Positions 8,551-15,846 of a DNA stretch of 51,565 bases are shown in pieces. The first letter of the stretch is position 1; each line of letters starts with the position of its first letter. The stretch is taken from the NCBI GenBank assembly GCA_001563335.1, contig LRSL01000047.1, forward strand, positions 1 through 51,565, given 5' to 3'. The translations under genes and the position numbers were made by a program. The notes under the pieces are model-generated. The model was given only the letters and a program-made list of their open reading frames with translations, ran no database searches and was not told where the DNA came from. Source of the stretch: Candidatus Thorarchaeota archaeon SMTZ1-45. Its GTDB lineage: Archaea; Asgardarchaeota; Thorarchaeia; Thorarchaeales; Thorarchaeaceae.

Positions 8551-8826
8551 AGAAAACTAACCAGACCTAACGACGCAGTCATATCTGGTTACGTCAATCT
8601 ATGCACGATATAGGTGCCCAGGGAGAACGAGTTTTGAGGAGTGTGATGCAATTTTGAGAACGTTCAATTGTGATGGTTTTGATGGAAATGCACAATTTGG
8701 CGCGCTAGACCAGGTTTAGACGCATTTTGGGGTGGTCGAAAATTCGTCAAACTGGTCTATTCAAGAAAGCTTCATTAATAGTGTCCAATAGAAGAACCTG
8801 TTCGTAAGTGCTTCAGGGGACATACT

Positions 8827-9519
8827 ATGAGAGCCGTACTCAAAATCGGAGGTTCACTCCTCTATGATGATGACGGTCAAGTTCGCATTGACCGACTAAG
8901 AGAGTACGCTGAATCAATCAAGTCCTTAGTCAAAGATGGGCATTCATTGGTTGTTGTGGTTGGTGGTGGAAAACCAGCACGCATCTTCATTAATGCAGCT
9001 AGAGAGCTTGGTGCAAACGAGGCTCAGTGTGACTGGCTTGGAATTAAACTGGCTAGGAATAATGCTGAGTTGCTCTGTGCAGCTCTTGGTGATTATGCAT
9101 ACCCTAAGATAATCGACGACTATGATGAACTAGAAGTAGCAGTCAATCTTAGCAAGGTCGTATTAATGGGGGGTATGGTGCCAGGTCAATCAACTAATGC
9201 AGTAGCTGCAGCTTCTGCAGAACTGATACATGCAGACATGCTATTCAATGCAACTAATGTTGATGGTGTTTATGACCGCAACCCAGAGGAAAAGGGTGCT
9301 AAAAAACTGGACAGTGTTGATGTCTCTAAGTTGAGAGAGATTTTGTCCTCTGAGGGTACCAAAGCAGGACAATACAACCTATTTGATCCAGTCGCAATTG
9401 GGATTGTTGAACGATCACATATTCCTACTGTGATATTCAACGGGAACAACACAAAGAACCTAGAAAAGGCTTTCAACAAAGAGAAGATTGGAACCCAAAT
9501 TATGCACAACACGAAATGA
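8827..9519 (+). CDS. pyrH: UMP kinase (archaeal type)
   Basis: A 230-residue amino-acid-kinase-fold enzyme that makes UDP from UMP with ATP. It shows the N-terminal LKIGGSLL, the glycine-rich VVVVGGGKPARIFI, the archaeal PyrH motif LGANEAQCDWLGIKLARNNA, and the C-terminal NATNVDGVYDRNP. Length fits the family. A possible TATA element (CATTAATAG) lies about 50 bases upstream. The next gene, a small regulator, starts about 20 bases after the stop. pyrB lies in the same window but far away. Confidence 0.94.
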   Translation: MRAVLKIGGSLLYDDDGQVRIDRLREYAESIKSLVKDGHSLVVVVGGGKPARIFINAARELGANEAQCDWLGIKLARNNAELLCAALGDYAYPKIIDDYDELEVAVNLSKVVLMGGMVPGQSTNAVAAASAELIHADMLFNATNVDGVYDRNPEEKGAKKLDSVDVSKLREILSSEGTKAGQYNLFDPVAIGIVERSHIPTVIFNGNNTKNLEKAFNKEKIGTQIMHNTK

Positions 9520-9541
9520 TGAAACAAGAGGCGAGAATAAG

Positions 9542-9832
9542 TTGAAGAGGTTGCTCGAGAAAGTATTTGCATCCCGCGCACAGACACGCGTTGTCCAACA
9601 CTTCCTAGACCGTCCAAAAGAGTTCTTTAATCTGAGCCGATTAGCAAAGGAAACTGGACTTGCTCATTCAACAATTCACCGCGTGATGCAACCTCTTGTT
9701 GACATGGGGCTTGTGAAAGAGATTAAAGCTGGGCAACAGATTCGGTTGTTCATTCTTGAAACAGAGGATGACCGGTCTAAGATAATATCAGAGTTCTATG
9801 CTAAAATCAAACCTCATCTTGAAACCAGCTGA
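9542..9832 (+). CDS. Winged-helix transcriptional regulator
   Basis: A 96-residue ArsR/MarR-like winged-helix protein. The recognition-helix region is NLSRLAKETGLAHSTIHRVMQPL, and the wing is GLVKEIKAGQQIRLFILE. I chose TTG 9542 because an in-frame ATG at 9488 lies inside pyrH, whereas this TTG follows the pyrH stop and has AAGAGGCGAG before it. It is probably in one transcript with pyrH. The ligand is unknown; there are no cysteines for metal sensing. Confidence 0.82.
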   Translation: MKRLLEKVFASRAQTRVVQHFLDRPKEFFNLSRLAKETGLAHSTIHRVMQPLVDMGLVKEIKAGQQIRLFILETEDDRSKIISEFYAKIKPHLETS

Positions 9833-9907
9833 GATAGAACTCGAGCATGTTTGTTCATTGATTCTGCCAAAACGGCTATATTGAGATAGAATCTTCTTGC
9901 AGAGTGT

Positions 9908-10027
9908 GCCGAGATAGCCAAGCCCGGTCAACGGCGATGGACTCAAGATCAATCACAAGTCGCCAGACTCTGAGGAGAAATCCATTCTCGTAGGAGTTCA
10001 TGGGTTCGAATCCCATTCTCGGCACCA
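9908..10027 (+). tRNA. tRNA-Leu (anticodon CAA) with 32-nt intron at 37/38
   Basis: A type II tRNA. The acceptor is GCCGAGA/TCTCGGC with discriminator A10024 and encoded CCA. The D stem is GCC/GGC, and the anticodon stem ATGGA (9937-9941) pairs with TCCAT (9981-9985). The anticodon CAA is at 9944-9946. The intron spans 9948-9979, between positions 37 and 38, the canonical archaeal site. A long variable arm TCTCGTAGGAGT and the T arm ATGGG-TTCGAAT-CCCAT follow. A TATA element (CTATATTG) lies about 27-33 bases upstream. Confidence 0.95.
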
Positions 10028-10069
10028 TTTTAATGAGATTCTATATATAGACACTAAGGCAATCAGCAT

Positions 10070-10528
10070 CTATTTTCTTATGCGAACAATCTTAGCACCG
10101 GTATCCTTCACGATTTCTTCAGATTTGATTCTAAGGAGATGTCGATCAGTCCCTCCACCACCAATCACCTCAGTCATTTCCATAACTCTTGGATCAATGA
10201 GGACTATAGCGTTCTTGATGGCTATGGGGGGTGTCCCGCCAACCTCGAATCCCGTCAAGTCAAATGCCTCCTCAGGTGATGCAAGTTTAGGTGGTAGAAT
10301 CCCAATTGCTTTTCCAATCCTTTTGGAGCTTGCACGATCAGTTCCATTAACAATGGCGAGAACCACTTCATCCTTAGCTAGAAATACCACAGTCTTGATG
10401 AATCGCTTAGGTGGGACACCTAGTTCATTGGAAGCAGCTTCAACGGAATGAACACGACCCCTCATCGTGAGTATCTCAGCCTCGATGTTGTTTTCATCGA
10501 TGTAGTTCTGTAAATCATTGTTGTCCAA
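10070..10528 (-). CDS. YbaK/ProX-type aminoacyl-tRNA deacylase
   Basis: A 152-residue stand-alone editing-domain protein of the YbaK/prolyl-tRNA deacylase family, which hydrolyses mischarged tRNA in trans. Family features are the conserved Lys in RFIKTVVFLAKDEVVLAIV, the KRIGKAIG segment, GGTPPIAIKNAIVLIDPRVM and the C-terminal glycine loop EVIGGGGTDRHLL. The exact mischarged amino acid cannot be deduced from sequence. It lies downstream of a terminator-like hairpin that separates it from three small genes on the same strand. Confidence 0.88.
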   Translation of the reverse strand: MDNNDLQNYIDENNIEAEILTMRGRVHSVEAASNELGVPPKRFIKTVVFLAKDEVVLAIVNGTDRASSKRIGKAIGILPPKLASPEEAFDLTGFEVGGTPPIAIKNAIVLIDPRVMEMTEVIGGGGTDRHLLRIKSEEIVKDTGAKIVRIRK

Positions 10529-10571
10529 AATTTATCACTTCCATTTGCCTTGATATGCAACGTTGTTTGAG

Positions 10572-10611
10572 AAAAAGAGTTTGGTACTCACGTTGCTTCC
10601 AACGCGAGTAC
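10572..10611 (-). terminator. Hairpin and T-run after the three small genes
   Basis: On the minus strand the bases at 10584-10611 form a 12-bp stem (GTACTCGCGTTG with CAACGTGAGTAC, one G-U pair) around a 4-base loop. It is followed by CAAACTCTTTTTCTC. The stem overlaps the last codons and stop of the third small gene. It should limit read-through into the deacylase gene. Confidence 0.65.
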
Positions 10612-10704
10612 TTCGGCTAGAGAGAGTTTGTTACAATCTCTGGTGATACTATTCTGAACCTCATGATCTGAGGACGAGTCTGCGGATTTATCAGAGTGGA
10701 TCAT
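10588..10704 (-). CDS. Small protein C of a three-gene cluster (38 residues)
   Basis: ATG 10704 opens a 38-codon frame ending in TGA at 10588-10590. The product is polar, with a Ser/Asp-rich N-terminal half (HSDKSADSSSDHE) and a short helix-like end (KLSLAEVLALEAT). It contains one Cys. A ribosome-binding site GAGGT sits 8 bases before the ATG, inside the end of the preceding small gene. No family is recognised. The tight spacing and the hairpin at its 3' end support translation, but it is too short for statistics. Confidence 0.45.
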   Translation of the reverse strand: MIHSDKSADSSSDHEVQNSITRDCNKLSLAEVLALEAT

Positions 10705-10710
10705 CTGAGT

Positions 10711-10824
10711 CTACCTCAGGAAGGATGTCCTGTAAACTTCAGTCCGTACTTGTGATTTCGATCTATGAAGTTCCTTCAAGTCCGGTTCAATACTGAGTTC
10801 TTTCCTAAGTTTCGCGAGTGCCAT
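10711..10824 (-). CDS. Small protein B of a three-gene cluster (37 residues)
   Basis: ATG 10824 opens a 37-codon frame with stop TAG at 10711-10713. It has the strongest ribosome-binding site of the cluster, GGAGGTAATCC just before the ATG, overlapping the stop of small gene A. The product is highly charged and probably helical (MALAKLRKELSIEPDLKELH), with a net positive charge. It shares the MALA start with small protein A. No family is recognised. The perfect ribosome-binding site is the best evidence that it is real. Confidence 0.6.
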   Translation of the reverse strand: MALAKLRKELSIEPDLKELHRSKSQVRTEVYRTSFLR

Positions 10825-10828
10825 TGGA

Positions 10829-10933
10829 TTACCTCCGGTAGGTGTATGCATAGGCTAGAGCATCAGTAGACATGACCTTCATCTTATTGTTCTTCAGCAC
10901 AGATGTGTTTAGTGAGTTAGTTGCTAGAGCCAT
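10829..10933 (-). CDS. Small protein A of a three-gene cluster (34 residues)
   Basis: ATG 10933 opens a 34-codon frame with stop TAA at 10829-10831, only 4 bases before the start of small gene B. A TATATATA box at 10966-10973 would start transcription near 10944, so the leader is very short and no clear ribosome-binding site is seen. The product (MALATNSLNTSVLKNNKMKV and so on, ending AYAYTYRR) is polar and basic. No family is recognised. It could also be a leader peptide for gene B. Confidence 0.45.
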   Translation of the reverse strand: MALATNSLNTSVLKNNKMKVMSTDALAYAYTYRR

Positions 10934-10960
10934 GATATTTCACAAGAGATACTGCTCAGA

Positions 10961-11020
10961 TTTAGTATATATACCGAAGCCACGTATAGGGGTCACAGGA
11001 CGAAGTCACATGATGTGACT
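10961..11020 (-). promoter_or_regulatory. TATA box with GTCAC half-sites upstream of the small-gene cluster
   Basis: The minus strand has GGTATATATACTAAA at 10961-10975, an excellent TATA box. Just upstream of it lies a perfect 17-base palindrome AGTCACATGATGTGACT (11004-11020, read on the plus strand), plus another GTCACA at 10992-10997. This gives three GTCACA half-sites, two direct and one inverted. Such a layout fits a regulator-binding site controlling the small genes. A T-run at about 11025-11029 (minus strand) may end the upstream polX transcript. Confidence 0.6.
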
Positions 11021-11050
11021 ATCAAAAAGGGTCAAGAGTATCAGTTCAGT

Positions 11051-12766
11051 CTATTTCTTAATGATTCTCATCAGTTTCTTCAAGGGGTAAGTATTGATGA
11101 CATCGTCAGGAGTCAACCATCCACGGCGAGCTTGGTATACTCCAAATCGCATGTAATCAAGCTCTGAAATTCTATGTGCATCCGTATTTATTGCAATTTT
11201 CAGACCAATCTTAGTTGCAGCACGTAGATTACCAGCGTTTAGATCTAGTCTTTGTGGATGGGCATTTAGCTCCATGATTACGTTGTGCTTCTGAGCTGTT
11301 TCAAACACGCTCTCCAAATTAATTTCAAATTCAGACCTTTTCCCGATTAGACGACCGGTAGGATGTCCGAGGATGTGGACATACTTATTCTCCAGAGCAG
11401 TACAAACTCTTTCTGTCATGATTTCCTTTGTGTCTTTCATCCTACTATGAATCGAACCAGTTACAATATCTAGTTGGGATAGAACATCATCTTCTATATC
11501 TAGACCACCATCTGCTAGTATGTCTACTTCTGCACCTTTGAGTATCTTCATCTTCCAGCGGCCCGATGCGTTAAGCTCATCAATCTCATCAATCCGTTTC
11601 AATAGACGACTCTCATCCATACCATTTGCGATAGTGAGACTCTGGGTATGGTCTGATACACAATAGTACTCGTACTCAAGCGCTTGAGCTGTGTTCAGCA
11701 TCTCTTCGATTGTATTTTTGCCATCAGATTGGTCTGTGTGACTATGAAGGTCTCCACGAATGTCGCTCATCGAAACTAAAGTGGGAATCTTTTTTTTCTG
11801 AGCTGCTTCAATCTCGCCTTTGTCCTCTCTCAGTTCTGGGGGTATCCATTGAAGTCCAAGTGCCTTATAGACACCCTCTTCATCATCACCGGCGATTTTC
11901 TTCTCATTCTTGAAAAGACCATATTCATTCAGGCGCAATCCCATCTTTTGAGCGATTGACCGCAATTTGACATTGTGGTCCACACTCCCGGTAAAATATT
12001 GAAGCCCAGCTCCAAAACTTTCACTCGGTAATACTCTGAGGTCTACTTGTAGACCAGATTCCAGTCGTATTGATGACTTTGTAGGACCTTGAGCGATGAC
12101 GGTGGCCACACCTTCAAATTTTACAAACTCCTCCATCACAGTTTTAGGGTCTGTTGCATCTAACAAGAAGTCAATATCACCAATGGTTTCTCTTCGGCGC
12201 CGAGTGGAACCAGCGATGGTGAGTTGTTTTACGACTTTTAGTTTGCGTAGCTTCTTTTCAATTTGCTCAGCCACAGAGATCGCATCAGAGAGAAGAGTTC
12301 GCTCTAATCCAGCGCGTACAATCTGAATGCCCTCAATAATCTGCTTCTGTGTTTTTTCGCCAAGGCCCGGTAGACTAGAGAGCTTCCCTTGGTTGGCGGC
12401 TTTTTCAAGAGATTCAATGTCTGTCACACCTAATTTCTCATACACAAGTTTGATTGTCTTTGGACCAACACCAGGTATCGAGTCCAATTCAAGAACATTA
12501 ACTGGAACACGTGTTCTAAGCTCATTAAGAATTCTCACTTCACCAGTTTCAAGATATGTTTTGATAACATCTGCAAGACTCTTACCAATACCTGGAATGT
12601 CCATCAGAGCCCCTCGTTTTGCCACAGATTCAACATCCTCCCCGAGGGATGTTATAGACCTCACGCCACGATAATATGCAAGGTGCTTAAACCGGTCCTT
12701 GCCCTCAATTTCCAAAAGTAGACCAATTTCTTGTAGAACGCGAGCCACTTCAGCATTTCTAGTCAT
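11051..12766 (-). CDS. polX: DNA polymerase/3'-5' exonuclease PolX
   Basis: A 571-residue family X DNA polymerase fused to a PHP phosphoesterase, a repair enzyme. Helix-hairpin-helix motifs appear at about 56-66 (DIPGIGKS), 96-106 (SIPGVGPKT) and 131-140 (SLPGLGEKT). The nucleotidyltransferase motif GSTRRRRETIGDIDF is at 186-200, with the third carboxylate in VDLRV near 242. The PHP domain starts with GDLHSHTDQSDG (338-349) and ends with NTDAHRISELDYM. All key acidic and histidine residues are in place. It is followed by a T-run and starts 11 bases after the UroD-like gene, probably in one transcript. Confidence 0.95.
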   Translation of the reverse strand: MTRNAEVARVLQEIGLLLEIEGKDRFKHLAYYRGVRSITSLGEDVESVAKRGALMDIPGIGKSLADVIKTYLETGEVRILNELRTRVPVNVLELDSIPGVGPKTIKLVYEKLGVTDIESLEKAANQGKLSSLPGLGEKTQKQIIEGIQIVRAGLERTLLSDAISVAEQIEKKLRKLKVVKQLTIAGSTRRRRETIGDIDFLLDATDPKTVMEEFVKFEGVATVIAQGPTKSSIRLESGLQVDLRVLPSESFGAGLQYFTGSVDHNVKLRSIAQKMGLRLNEYGLFKNEKKIAGDDEEGVYKALGLQWIPPELREDKGEIEAAQKKKIPTLVSMSDIRGDLHSHTDQSDGKNTIEEMLNTAQALEYEYYCVSDHTQSLTIANGMDESRLLKRIDEIDELNASGRWKMKILKGAEVDILADGGLDIEDDVLSQLDIVTGSIHSRMKDTKEIMTERVCTALENKYVHILGHPTGRLIGKRSEFEINLESVFETAQKHNVIMELNAHPQRLDLNAGNLRAATKIGLKIAINTDAHRISELDYMRFGVYQARRGWLTPDDVINTYPLKKLMRIIKK

Positions 12767-12777
12767 TTGTTAGCCTC

Positions 12778-13791
12778 CTATTCATAATCATAAGGATCAA
12801 TTGATCTTACTGCATTTCTAACCGACACAATATTCTCTTGTGGCGTATCAATGGTGATGACGCATCCTGGGGTAATAATCAGACGTTCCAGACCAGCCTT
12901 ATCGATTGCTTCGAGTACCTGCTTTTCAGCTTGTTCAGGGCTTTCAGTCCTAAACACTCCATTATGATCAATCCCACCTAGAACTGCTCCTCGAAATCGT
13001 TTCTTGCCTTGCTTTAGAGAGAGTGAAGAGCTTTGGTCTTCCCAGTTTATGCCATCAACTCCCGGAGTATTTGCAATCTTATCAAACCGGATTTCTTCAT
13101 TCTCTTCTCGAGCATGTAGATGTAAGACAATGAATTTCGCTTTCCCTCTGAGGTTTTTGATTATCTCTAGATCATATGGGTAGACAAACTCTTTGTATTG
13201 ACTATTGGTGACTGAAGATTGTGTGGAGTGCTGAGAAGCCAAGAAGATGCCATCAGCTCCTGCATCTATGGTCGCTCTAGCGAAGTCAATCATTACATCA
13301 GTGATTATATCAAGTGCACCTTTCAATATCTCAGGATGCTCATCAGCGTATTTGTTGAAGCTCTTATCAGAGATTTTGTCAGCGACCATTGCAGAATCGA
13401 ATACTGTAGCCATTGTGGGCACTACACCTTCTGCATATTTTTGGATCAGCTCAACTGCACGGATTTGTTTACCAAGTTCACCTGCGTTCACATCAAGAGG
13501 TTCTAGAGTTTCCCAGTCGCTCGCATTGTTGATAGCTGCGTTGGTCAAAGTCGTCGATCCAGTCACCTCACCATCATAGGTTGCAGTGCAACCAAAGTCA
13601 ATACATGGAAAATGGCCAAAGAAAGATATCTTCATTAAATCATGGTCTAGTAGTCTGTGGAAGTCAATCTCAGCTTTAGCCAGACCCTCAGGAGTCCTAT
13701 CTTGTTCAGGATGATGTTTCCAGAGAGAGATTGGAATCCGTTCCCCTAAGTTGCCAAGGAAAGATTCCTTAATCAAATCAAATTTCGACAT
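12778..13791 (-). CDS. Uroporphyrinogen decarboxylase-like protein
   Basis: A TIM-barrel protein of the UroD superfamily. In this family true heme-pathway decarboxylases sit beside many methyltransferase-like proteins (MtaA/CmuA type) that act on corrinoid or coenzyme M substrates. Visible features are PISLWKHHPEQDRTPEGLAK near the N-terminus, DAGADGIFLASQHSTQ in the middle, and the C-terminal GGIDHNGVFRTESPEQ and IITPGCVI. It lacks the RQAGR arginines of heme UroD, so heme synthesis is unlikely. The frame is open to GTG/ATG codons at 13860, but ATG 13791 (MSKFDLIKESFLG), preceded by AGGTAG, fits the family better. Confidence 0.82.
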   Translation of the reverse strand: MSKFDLIKESFLGNLGERIPISLWKHHPEQDRTPEGLAKAEIDFHRLLDHDLMKISFFGHFPCIDFGCTATYDGEVTGSTTLTNAAINNASDWETLEPLDVNAGELGKQIRAVELIQKYAEGVVPTMATVFDSAMVADKISDKSFNKYADEHPEILKGALDIITDVMIDFARATIDAGADGIFLASQHSTQSSVTNSQYKEFVYPYDLEIIKNLRGKAKFIVLHLHAREENEEIRFDKIANTPGVDGINWEDQSSSLSLKQGKKRFRGAVLGGIDHNGVFRTESPEQAEKQVLEAIDKAGLERLIITPGCVITIDTPQENIVSVRNAVRSIDPYDYE

Positions 13792-13919
13792 AACAGGTCT
13801 ACCTGTGGAGCTAGGAATAATGAGGCTTTCGAAGGGACCAACAAGGTTTATCGCCATCAAACATAAGAGCAGAATACATCCAGACGTTCAAGTCCGATTC
13901 AGTATCGGGAGGAGGTCCT

Positions 13920-15113
13920 TTGTCAGAACTGACTGCTCTATTCGATCCGGAGGCAATCCTTAGTCTGGATGGCATCGACGAGTTAGACAGAATGAGGGCA
14001 GAACCCAATCCATACTGGAATCGAGCACGACTAGAGGTCACTTGGAACCTTCCTGTGATGTCGGGATTGCTCAAGAGCCCAAGGATATCGGTTCAGCCTA
14101 TGCGTCGTGCTACACGTGAGGAACTTCTTTTATTCCACGACCCTTCATATATTGAAACGCTCGAACTCTTCGGAAATATGGGTACAGCGTTCTCCGCTCG
14201 TTTTGGGTTGGATACTAATGAGTGTCCAATCTTCCCAGGTGTTGACCAATATGCGAGCTATATTGTTGGTGGAACCATTGACGCAGTGATGGGGGTTGCT
14301 GATGGCAAGTTCGAAGACGCTGTATCGTTCTTTGGAGGCCTTCATCATGCGCTAGAGAGCCAAGCGGCAGGCTTCTGTTACTATAATGATTGTGTGGTTG
14401 CAATAAAGAAGTACCAGCAAAAATATCCAGGAAAGAAGGTGCTCTATCTTGATACTGATGCCCATCATGGAGATGGTGTTCAGCATGCATTCTATCATGA
14501 CCCAAATGTCCTGACCATTTCGCTTCACGAGCTGAGTATGGGATTCTTTCCTGGAACAGGCAGAGTTGAAGAGGTTGGTATTGGCGAGGGAAAGGGGTAC
14601 TCGGTCAATATTCCACTGCCACCTCTCACAGACGATGTTGAATGGTGGCGAGCATTTGAGGATGTTGTCGTGCCGATCTGGCTAGCGTATAAACCGGATT
14701 TTGTGTTCTGGGAGGTGGGCGCAGATGGATACATGAATGACCCGCTCACAGACTTGATGTTGACTTATGATACATATCAACGAACATCCAAGACCGTTCG
14801 TCAGCTTGTTCACTTAGGAACCAGAAAGTTGGTTGTAACAGGAGGTGGTGGGTACAACGCTGTGGCGGCTGCCAAGATTTGGACTATCATATTGGCAGAC
14901 ATCGCAGACATTGCATTGCCACCGACAATTCCAGCTGAGTGGATAGAGCTGTGTCATAAACATGGTTTCCAAGTAAAGAGAGGGGGATGGACCAGCAGAC
15001 CTTTCAGAATGCCCAGTGACCAGTATCCGAAAATACGTCGAGCAGTGGATGATACAATAGAGAAAGTAAAGAGTCTTGTTTTTCCAACCTTTGGCTTGGA
15101 AGATCAGATTTAG
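13920..15113 (+). CDS. Histone deacetylase/AcuC-family deacetylase
   Basis: A 397-residue zinc deacetylase of the class I/II HDAC fold, which removes acetyl groups from lysine side chains or polyamines. The paired histidines are in GGLHHA (139-144). Zinc ligands are Asp180 and His182 in DTDAHHGDG, and Asp269 in GADGYMNDP. The transition-state tyrosine is Tyr312 in GGGGYN. All catalytic residues are present. The start is TTG 13920 with a strong GGGAGGAGGTCC ribosome-binding site. It may counteract protein acetylation, possibly the GNAT activity encoded at 32923-34809. The last 4 bases overlap the end of the convergent methyltransferase gene. Confidence 0.93.
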   Translation: MSELTALFDPEAILSLDGIDELDRMRAEPNPYWNRARLEVTWNLPVMSGLLKSPRISVQPMRRATREELLLFHDPSYIETLELFGNMGTAFSARFGLDTNECPIFPGVDQYASYIVGGTIDAVMGVADGKFEDAVSFFGGLHHALESQAAGFCYYNDCVVAIKKYQQKYPGKKVLYLDTDAHHGDGVQHAFYHDPNVLTISLHELSMGFFPGTGRVEEVGIGEGKGYSVNIPLPPLTDDVEWWRAFEDVVVPIWLAYKPDFVFWEVGADGYMNDPLTDLMLTYDTYQRTSKTVRQLVHLGTRKLVVTGGGGYNAVAAAKIWTIILADIADIALPPTIPAEWIELCHKHGFQVKRGGWTSRPFRMPSDQYPKIRRAVDDTIEKVKSLVFPTFGLEDQI

Positions 15114-15745
15114 CCAAGACGTAATCTAGCAAGTACACACCTATGTTCGGTTTCATCTAGATAGCTATCATAGATCTCAAATGATTGAAACTCGATTGAA
15201 ATCTCCTTCTCTGTGAAATAATGATGAGGAATTCCACTTTCCCATCCTTGTTGCGGAACATAGGTTCCCTCCTCCACTTTGACAAGTTTCCAATCATTCT
15301 TTTCATTCAGAGGAGCAGGTTTCAATACTGGAAAAGTAACAAAGAGGATACCACCTGGTTTCAGAACTCTCTCAATCTCACTGATTGTCTTTTTGATATC
15401 CTTCATCAGATTGTGATGTATAACTTGAACCGAAATAACTGCATCAAAGAAGTTATTATCATAGGGAAATGGGTCCTCCATCTTATGCTCGCAGAGATTA
15501 GCGTGTAGAGATTCATCTTTGAGCCATTCTCGAGCCATGCTGAGCGCTTTCGGAGAGGCATCGAAACCGTACACATCAAAACCTAGATGCGTGAGATACA
15601 CAACATGTCGACCCGACCCACAGCCAAGATCAAGAATTCGTGAACCATTATTTTCCTGTATTAGTTTCACAACTCTTTCCATGTCTGAGTGAGGGTCAGT
15701 AAATACCCGACCTCTTTCTGCGAAGATTTTATCCCAAGCTGGCAT
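15110..15745 (-). CDS. Class I SAM-dependent methyltransferase
   Basis: A 211-residue methyltransferase. Motif I is RILDLGCGSGRHVVYL near residue 36, followed by the acidic VYGFDASPKAL, then FFDAVISVQVIHHN (motif IV) and ERVLKPGGILFVTFP. The C-terminal part YFTEKEISIEFQSFEIYD resembles tellurite-resistance/UbiE-like small-molecule methyltransferases. The acceptor is unknown. It is convergent with the deacetylase gene, sharing 4 bases at the stops. Confidence 0.88.
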   Translation of the reverse strand: MPAWDKIFAERGRVFTDPHSDMERVVKLIQENNGSRILDLGCGSGRHVVYLTHLGFDVYGFDASPKALSMAREWLKDESLHANLCEHKMEDPFPYDNNFFDAVISVQVIHHNLMKDIKKTISEIERVLKPGGILFVTFPVLKPAPLNEKNDWKLVKVEEGTYVPQQGWESGIPHHYFTEKEISIEFQSFEIYDSYLDETEHRCVLARLRLG

Positions 15746-15846
15746 CAGTGTTCATAATCAACATTCTATAGCTGATATGGATTGCGGCTTGTTGGTCGGT
15801 TGAAATAAAAGAGGGAGTTAGACATTACTTTGTTCACATTCCCAAG

